DNA of 64,000 nt from Streblospio benedicti. Its lineage: Eukaryota; Annelida; Polychaeta; Spionida; Spionidae. A program made the position numbers and the translations under genes. Location of the stretch: NCBI GenBank assembly GCA_019095985.1, contig CM032659.1, positions 7,107,971 to 7,171,970 of the forward strand, written 5' to 3'. Positions 57,303 to 64,000 of this stretch are shown here, in pieces (position 1 is the stretch's first letter; the number at the start of each line of letters is the position of its first letter). The notes beneath the pieces are model-generated. The model made no database searches. It was not told the origin of the DNA and saw only the letters and a program-made list of their open reading frames with translations.

Positions 57303-59594
57303 TGTTTTGTGTGATGGAAGCTCATCTATCCGGGATCTCCTATGTTGATCGCAACTATTGGTGACCTGATGCAAGTCATGCTTCTTTGTGATTGAATCCC
57401 TGCATTTTACTGTTAGTTGATGGACTTTTAAAAGTTTACATGTTTAATGTATTGCTTTGTTTAAACAGCGGTGTCCCACCTTTGAATGTTAGGCATATGT
57501 AATTTAGTGACAGCCAGGATGCGAGAAAGCATTACAGGAAACCTAACAAGTGCTGTTTGTTACACAGCTCCCATGCTATGCGCTTCAAGAACCAGACAGC
57601 TCTAAAAAGGGAAGACGTATTACCCACGGCAGTTAATGAACCTCCTGGGACCATCCATCTGACGAAGCCCACAGAGGTGCCATCAACCACGTGAGGCCGG
57701 CCGTGCCTGGAGCCTGCTGGAGGCAGGAAGACGTACGTCGCCATGTCACCGCCCCGGCCAGGCCACCTGTCACGGCCAGACCGCGAATAACGGGTGTGAA
57801 ACACAGCTTGTCCAACCTTCGTAAACTTCAGATACGTAACTCTCGCCGTGTAGGCATTTATAATAGCGTATGTATGTTGTAAGTGTTCGGTTTTTGGTGT
57901 TTTATGCTATGAAATTGAGTTATTGGATGTATGACTCCCAAGTCAGGTTAGGACTATATCACATATAAATCTCTGGTGGATTAGAACCATACCATGACCA
58001 TATGTGATATAGTACAGCACTAGCCTGATTTCCAGTCATAAGTTTAGTGACTTAAAACACAAAATGCTGTTGTTTTCTTGTCTTTGAGGTTAAAGATTTT
58101 AAAACAAGATTAAAATTCGTGTAGTAATAAGGGCCTATTGCTTCAAAGGCAACCGAATAGTTTTAGTTTCGTAGCATCTACCAAACTTTCAAACTCCATT
58201 AGAGTCTTTTCATTAGTCTCCCGTGCCTCTTCAGAGTTGGCCCCTATTAGAGGCGAGCCCCTAAATGACGTGCTCTCCTGCTAGCGCTACTTTGTCACCG
58301 GCCCAGTGCACGATGTCAACGTAAACTCATCAGCCTCTAGTTTAATTGGGGGCAAAGACTTGGAAAAACTGGGGTTGGTAACCAGTAGGAAAATAAATGC
58401 ATTTTGCTCTTGTACATATTAGCATGGACGACGGATAGTGGTCCTAGTAAAATGTATAGCACATTTGACACTCGTTACAATTTCATTTTCTAAATTAACA
58501 TTTTGTAAGAGTAATTCAATACTAGTAATTATTTCTTAACCAGTAAGATATCTATAAGAGATAGATTAGTGGTCTGACCACCAAACCAATGTCAAATTAG
58601 CAATTTTGTTCTCGGTTCTAACAAGCACTAGATTCATCATCTTCTCGGTTGATTGGGGGGAGTGGAATTTTCACTTTAATGTCAAATACATGAGCAACGA
58701 TACCAATTTGCAAAATTCAAAGATAAAATGAAAGAGATAATTTTTGCAAAGTTAAGAGTTTTCTCACGTAGCAGAATATCATTATTTGGGTAAGGTTAAT
58801 GGGTTATAATATATCTGTTTTGTAATTCATCTTGCAAAAGTCCTGTTTGCATTATGAACCATGAGTTGTGAATTTGTAAAGTAAAGGGGGAACGGCTATG
58901 GAATATTAAATCTGGTTGTACTGACAATATCAGCTCAATAGAAGGGATTAAACTTCTCCCCTTTTTTATCCAGAGTATGCCAACAGAATACAGGATTACA
59001 TGGGTTTACAGAAATAAAGACTTTGTCATTAATTGTAAATATGGGCTGGATCAAATATGATGGGTAATTCATGTTGTCTGTGATATATCAATGGGATGTT
59101 TTAACACTGTAATTTTTTACACAATTTTTCCATTATTTGATACGCTTTTCTTGAATTTCTGGTGGAAGGACTGTAATATTTTCACAATGTTTCCATTATT
59201 TGATACGCCTTTTCTTGAATTTCTGGTGGAAGGAAAGTGTGAGAGTCCACATCAACAGCATGGTAATGGGTTTCATGCAATGGTGTACATCCAGTCAAAT
59301 GCTACACATCACAGGGTTCAAATCATGTAGCATAGTCAGCATAACAATAGACGTCTTTCATAGAAGGCAACCCAGAAGAGCTTTGTATACAATTTGGCAT
59401 TGGAAACTAACCAACATCAAACTGTATGAAATATCTAATGTGAAGCTACGAAGTAGCGCCATGAAGGACGGCAGATGTCGTGGGTAAGGCATTTGCCAAA
59501 TCCAGACACCCAGCAAAATATATTAGTGATCTAAGCACTTACGCCAAGACCTAAGAACTTGATCCATGGGTTGCCCATGATCTGGTGTTCCATA
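57303..59594. other. Noncoding, with one GC-rich exon candidate
   Basis: 57622-57766 is markedly GC-rich and, on the minus strand, lies between an acceptor-like GTGACAG and a donor-like GTAATA while staying open (ATYVFLPPAGSRHG...). There is no recognised similarity. The same phrase TTCCATTATTTGATACGC followed by TTTCTTGAATTTCTGGTGGA is repeated directly at about 59128 and 59188. Confidence 0.4.
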
Positions 59595-59756
59595 GGCAGA
59601 TCCGGGCGGGGAGGGTGCAGGGGGCGTGCCCCCCGCCTTTTCCCACCAAAATACTTCATTTTCGTAGGGTTTTTAATGAAATCCTTAATTGCGCAACCCC
59701 CCCAATCATTTTTCTTAAGTGCGCCCCCTTCCTTTTCTAAAAAACCTGGATCTGCC
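59595..59756. mobile_element. MITE with GGCAGATCCAG ends, TA flanks (copy 5)
   Basis: GGCAGATCCGGGCGGGG at the left and AACCTGGATCTGCC at the right, with TA immediately outside each end, as in Tc1/mariner insertions. It is the best-preserved copy of the family. Confidence 0.85.
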
Positions 59757-60021
59757 TACGTGTTCGTGTAAATTGGAGCGATAACGATAACAGTACTAGA
59801 CTAACTTGAGACTGTTAACAAATAAGGAAATATTTTCGTCATGCAAAAATCATTAATACATCTATATCTGGCCGTGTGCTGCAAACCGTGACTTTAGGTT
59901 TCTTTGTCAACTTCTGTACTGTCTTCATCACTTGTTTTTAAGGCGGATCAGGAAGTCGCACGCATTTGTTTTTGCTGCTTTTGGAAACAAATTATAGGAT
60001 ACAACGTCGAATCCCGCAACC

Positions 60022-63000
60022 ATGGCCGAAGGTTAGTTTTAAACCCACGTTATACAATGGTCATTTGGCGCATAGCTGTATTTGGACGACATTTAACACA
60101 GAAAGTAAATGTATGTTTTTAAATGACTAACAAATACGTGTATTTGTCACAACGTTTTGAAACTGTTTAGAATTTTCCAACGAACTAGAAATATTCACAA
60201 ACAGATATGAAATTATGATGTTCAGTCAGGCACTACGCCTGAATCTGTTTTAAATTATTTGAAAATGCCAGCACATCGCAAAAAAAGAAGAAAAAACAAC
60301 AACCCAAGTCAAGTTTTTGCATTCCTTTTAGGGAAGGTGCAATATTTAACAGGCAGGGGGGCCAGTGCATATCGAAAAACTTGTTTGAAAAAAGGTCTTG
60401 TCCCCTGCTGATACGAAGAAAAAAAATTTTGTCCCATGACCTCTATTCATAAAAAAAGTCTGCGTCCCCTCCCATGAATATTCGCGTGATGAATTTGTAC
60501 CGATTCGCTCACGTCGAGGTAAGATTTCATCAGCTGAAATAAAGTACAAGTCCCATGCCCAATGAGAATGAAAAATCATACGGTCCCCCTACTTTGCACC
60601 TTGAAAAAAGTACCTGTCCCCCTACCAAATGCCCTTGTCCCCCCTCCCTGGTAAATATTGCACCGTCCATTACCCGTGTGATTGCAGTGAAAGTTCTGAT
60701 AATATACGATTGCCAACAAATCACTATCTTACAAATAATGGCCTGAATGGTGGATTACATGGAAAGCACAATACATAATTAGCGTTATATTATTACTATT
60801 ATTGGATTTAGAAGTAATCCGGCCTTGATCTCCCGCCCAGACCTCTAGTGGGGTGTTGCTGACTGTGTACGTGCCCCAGTTTCGGTTTTCTATTTCGTTT
60901 CCCCCACCTTTTGGTTTCCATGCTGGTTTTCAGTTTCCTTTGTCTGGACATCAGCACTCGACATGAAAACGGCACCCACCAATATGCATATTTTTTAGAA
61001 AAAGTGACCCACAATATACCAATATCTGAAACAATGTGACCCACCAATATGTCAATATCCGAGAAAAAGGTGACACACCAATATATCAAACTCAGATTCT
61101 AGTAATAATGTTGATATCAAGAATGAATATAATGAATATCAATATTTCTTATCCTGATAAATGTACTAAAATTGTGAAAAAGACACCCTGAAATATACCA
61201 AAAATGTGAAAAAGACACCCAGTTTTGAGGCACGTCCGTACTAAGGGACGGTGCAATATTTAACAGGCGGGGGGAACGGTGCATATCGAAAAACTTGTCT
61301 GAAAAAAGGTCTTGTCCCCTGCTGATGTGATGAAAAAAACTGGTGTCCCATGACCTCTATTCATAAAAAAAAGTCCGCGTCCCCTCCCATGAATATTCGC
61401 GTGATTAATTTGTACCGATTCGCTCACGTCGAGGTGGGATTTCAGCAGCTGAAAAAAAGTACATGTCCCATGCCCAACGAGAATAAAAAATTATCCGGTC
61501 CCCCTACTTTGCACCTTGAAAAAAGTACCTGTCCCCCTACCAAATGCACTGGTTCCCCCTCCCTGGTAAATATTGCACCGTCCCGTACCTATGTGATTGC
61601 AGTCAAAGTTCTGATAATATATGATTGCCAACAAATCACTATCTTACAAATAATGGCCTGAATGGTGGATTACATTGAAGGCACACTACATAATTAGCGT
61701 TATATTATTACTATTATTGGATTTAGAAGTAATCCGGCCTTGATCTCCCACCCAGACCTCTAGTGGGGTGTTGCTGACTGTGTACGTGCCCCAGTTTCGG
61801 TTTTCTATTTCGTTTCCCCCCCCTTTGGTTTCGATTCTGGTTTTCAGTTTCTCTTTCCGCTTTACCGACTTCGACCACCGTAAATTCTCATAAACAATCA
61901 GCACTCACAATCCAGCTTTGTGAGAGAGGGACAGATATATATACATCTTTTTTTTAATTTGCACACATTGCAACAAGGATTTGTGTCGACGGTGGGAGGG
62001 GGAGGGGGGTCTTGGTCAGAAAATGAGTATGGACGTGCCTCGGACAGGTTGAAAACGGCACCCACCAATATGCATATTTTTTAGAAAAAGTGACCCACAA
62101 TATACCAATATCTGAGACAATGTGACCCACCAATATGTCAATATCCGAGAAAAAGGTGACACACCAATATATCAAACTCAGATTCTAGTAATAATGTTGA
62201 TATCAAGAATGAATATAATGAATATCAATATTTCTTATCCTGATAAATGTACTAAAATTGTGAAAAAGACACCCTGAAATATACCAAAATGTTCTAAAAG
62301 ACACCAGTTTTGAGGCACGTGAATACTAGGGGACGGTGCAAAATTTAACATGCGGGGGAACGGTGCATAGAAAAACTTTTTCTAAAAAAGGTCTTGTTGC
62401 TGATATGTGATAAAAAAACTGGTGTCCCATGACCTCTATTTTTAAAAAAGTTGTGTTTTCAGAGTATACTAAATTGTGGCTGTGATAAAACAATGGGTAC
62501 GGACATGCCATGGACAGGTTGAAAATGGCACCTACCGATATATCTACTTTTGAAAAAATGTGACCGACAATCAATGTACCAAAATTGCGTCATAATAAAC
62601 CAATATCTGACAAAATATGATATATTATACCAATATGATAGTATTTGTTGGACTTCCTTTTAATTATTGCACTGAATCCCTAATCATATGAAAATGAGAG
62701 ACATGCCCCTCCCTATCAGGGTTTGATTCAATATGGTATGGGGATTCCATTCGAATTCGTCAAACTAATAAGAACTGGCCCTTTAAATTTAAACTTTAGA
62801 AGAGGAAGACTTGTGTTACCCAAACACCTGTTATCTTGACCCATTGTATATTCATATCTGATAGTAGGCCTACTGTTTGTACGTATTAGTGTTATTTCTC
62901 TTTTCTTCCAAAATCAAATCTACATAGTAAAGCTTTTTTTCTTTATTATGACTGTTTTTCAGGTAATCTTTTCTTCAATCTTATCACTTAAGTAACATAG

Positions 63001-64000
63001 ATTATTTTTGTAAGAAAAGTGATTAACATTGTGAGAACTACAATTTAAAAAACTGGGATCATGTGGTGTGCACAGAACCCGGCACAGAGTTAACTAAATC
63101 TTTATGCTTTCTCATGTAATGTCGTACGAGATGGAAGGATAGTCTCTCGATTGGTGTTGGTAATGTACTGTGGTGAGGGTTAAAATATGATTTGTGAAAT
63201 TTATTAGCTTTGCACGTGTAATTGTGATCACCCAGCTTGATATATACCAATCAATAATAAATGTTAGTACCAAAAATATAAATAATGTGTGACCAGAAAC
63301 CATTTGAATCGAGAGACTGTACTCCCATCTTGTTTGGGTAACTCCAGTACAACTCCTGATGAGTAACCGGCCACCGTTGGCTTTACCCCGGTGGTTTATG
63401 TTTAATGTAAAACGAATTAAGCCTATTAAACCTCTTTGATTTCATGCTGAGAATTATTTTGGTGTTTTGATTTTGCATTCTTAGAATCTGTGACGTTGAA
63501 GAAACCGAATGCGAATCCCTCTGCAAACCTAGATGATATAACCAACTTATTGGAAGACTCTGGCCTCGATTCCGACTACTGGCTCGAACTTCTGCGTGAG
63601 AAATTTGGAATGACAAAGATTAAACAATTTAAGTTTTTAAGAAAGGGTAAACGACAGACAGAAAAGGTATTGGAGTGTGCTCGGTATGACTGGGAAACGG
63701 ATGCTTTGGAAGAATTTATAGATGCCATTGAAACTTATTTCAACAATCCTACATCAGAAGCACGTGAAAAAGAAAACCCAAGTCATCCACCGAGTGAAAA
63801 CAAGAAAATGTTTGCAGAACAAACAAAAATTTCTCAGCGACTGAACGAACCAACGGCATTCAATAGAGAAGTAGAGAAGACACTTCAAGAAAGAAATATT
63901 ATTGCAGTGCCTACTTTTCTACTAGGGTCAACTTTGCCTGACATAAATAGATGCGCTGAAAGGTTCTTTGAAAGTAAATTTGTAGGCCTACTGCCGATTT
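60022..64000 (+). CDS. Spliced gene, coding exons 60022-60031 and 63485-64000 (3' incomplete)
   Basis: I infer a two-exon start. At 60022 there is ATGGCCGAAG in strong context (CAACCATGG) followed by a GTTAGT donor. At 63483-63484 an AG ends a pyrimidine-rich tract (GATTTTGCATTCTTAG). Joining the single base left after GAA to AA at 63485 restores a glutamate codon and keeps the frame open, without a stop, for 172 further codons to the window edge. The protein begins MAEESVTLKK and has a predicted helical region at about 18-85 (LLEDSGLDSDYWLELL...), with alternating acidic and hydrophobic residues of the kind seen in death-fold or SAM-like adaptor domains, then a charged linker and a second conserved-looking part (RNIIAVPTFLLGSTLPDI). 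I do not recognise the family. The death-fold reading is a guess. Confidence 0.7.
60331..61244. repeat. Tandem repeat unit 1 (914 bp) starting with a palindromic MITE
   Basis: 60331-60669 is an inverted-repeat element (GGGAAGGTGCAATATTTAAC at the left, ...GGTAAATATTGCACCGTCC at the right), possibly with TTA target duplication. It is followed by unique sequence and, at 60967-61090, a roughly 33-bp tandem phrase (GTGACCCACCAATATGTCAA). The whole unit is repeated directly at 61245. Confidence 0.88.
61245..62329. repeat. Tandem repeat unit 2 (1085 bp)
   Basis: A close copy of unit 1: MITE at 61245-61583 with ends GGGACGGTGCAATATTTAAC and reverse complement, then the same body. About 170 bp of extra sequence at 61855-62045 is absent from unit 1, including a GGGAGGGGGAGGGGGG run. 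Confidence 0.9.
62330..62640. repeat. Tandem repeat unit 3, partial and diverged
   Basis: It starts GGGACGGTGCAAAATTTAAC like unit 2, loses the middle, and resumes with the GGACAGGTTGAAAATGGCAC...GTGACC phrases, then fades out. Confidence 0.7.

Larger units (their letters stand above)
60032..63484 (+). other. Phase-1 intron (inferred) filled by duplicated repeats
   Basis: GTTAGT...TTCTTAG, 3453 bp. Most of it from 60331 to about 62640 is repeat units; the remainder is AT-rich. Confidence 0.55.

Overview
The window looks like a piece of a marine invertebrate genome, either a lophotrochozoan or an invertebrate deuterostome; I cannot name the species. The reasons are an AT-rich background with long intergenic spaces, GT-AG splice signals, many short inverted-repeat DNA transposons (MITEs), a tRNA-derived SINE, a BEL/Pao fossil, an expanded WSCD-type sulfotransferase family, and a run of N marking a gap (34576-34675). 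No long transposase or reverse transcriptase frame survives.

Layout. 0-1.1 kb: a frame-broken glycosyltransferase with a DXD motif. 1.1-13.6 kb: noncoding, with microsatellites, Tc1/mariner-like MITEs, a 17-bp tandem repeat and a retroelement-like 3' tail. 13.7-14.6 kb (+): gene A, a single-exon frame for a secreted-N-terminus, single-pass membrane protein with a polyglutamine tract. 17-33.2 kb (-): a tandem array of five intact, apparently intronless WSCD-like sulfotransferase genes plus two gene fragments. Their units also carry paired PIF/Harbinger-type MITEs with TTA/TAA target duplications, a shared spacer, and copies of a broken multicopy frame. 33.2-52.5 kb: gap-flanked repeats, a large foldback element, an eroded BEL/Pao element, further MITEs and a SINE. 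52.55-53.57 kb (+): gene B, a paralogue of gene A with the same transmembrane and tail signature. 53.6-60 kb: mostly noncoding, with a CpG/E-box block and a small perfect-TIR element. 60.0-64.0 kb (+): a spliced gene, with a tiny first coding exon and a long second exon open to the window end. Its 3.45-kb intron holds a tandemly duplicated MITE-bearing unit.

How the parts relate. The five sulfotransferases predict type II Golgi membrane enzymes that use PAPS, probably acting on glycoconjugates. They arose by local unequal duplication of about 2.6-4.2-kb units. One copy (gene 5) has lost the histidine of the KTH motif that serves as catalytic base in related sulfotransferases. Another (gene 4) has lost the TATA-like upstream block kept by its sisters. 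Genes A and B flank the array on the opposite strand and form an unrecognised family defined by a conserved transmembrane segment, the tail motif CGLFHKAEAH and an ISSFFD-type C-terminus. All family calls were made by eye from translated sequence; no database search was run.
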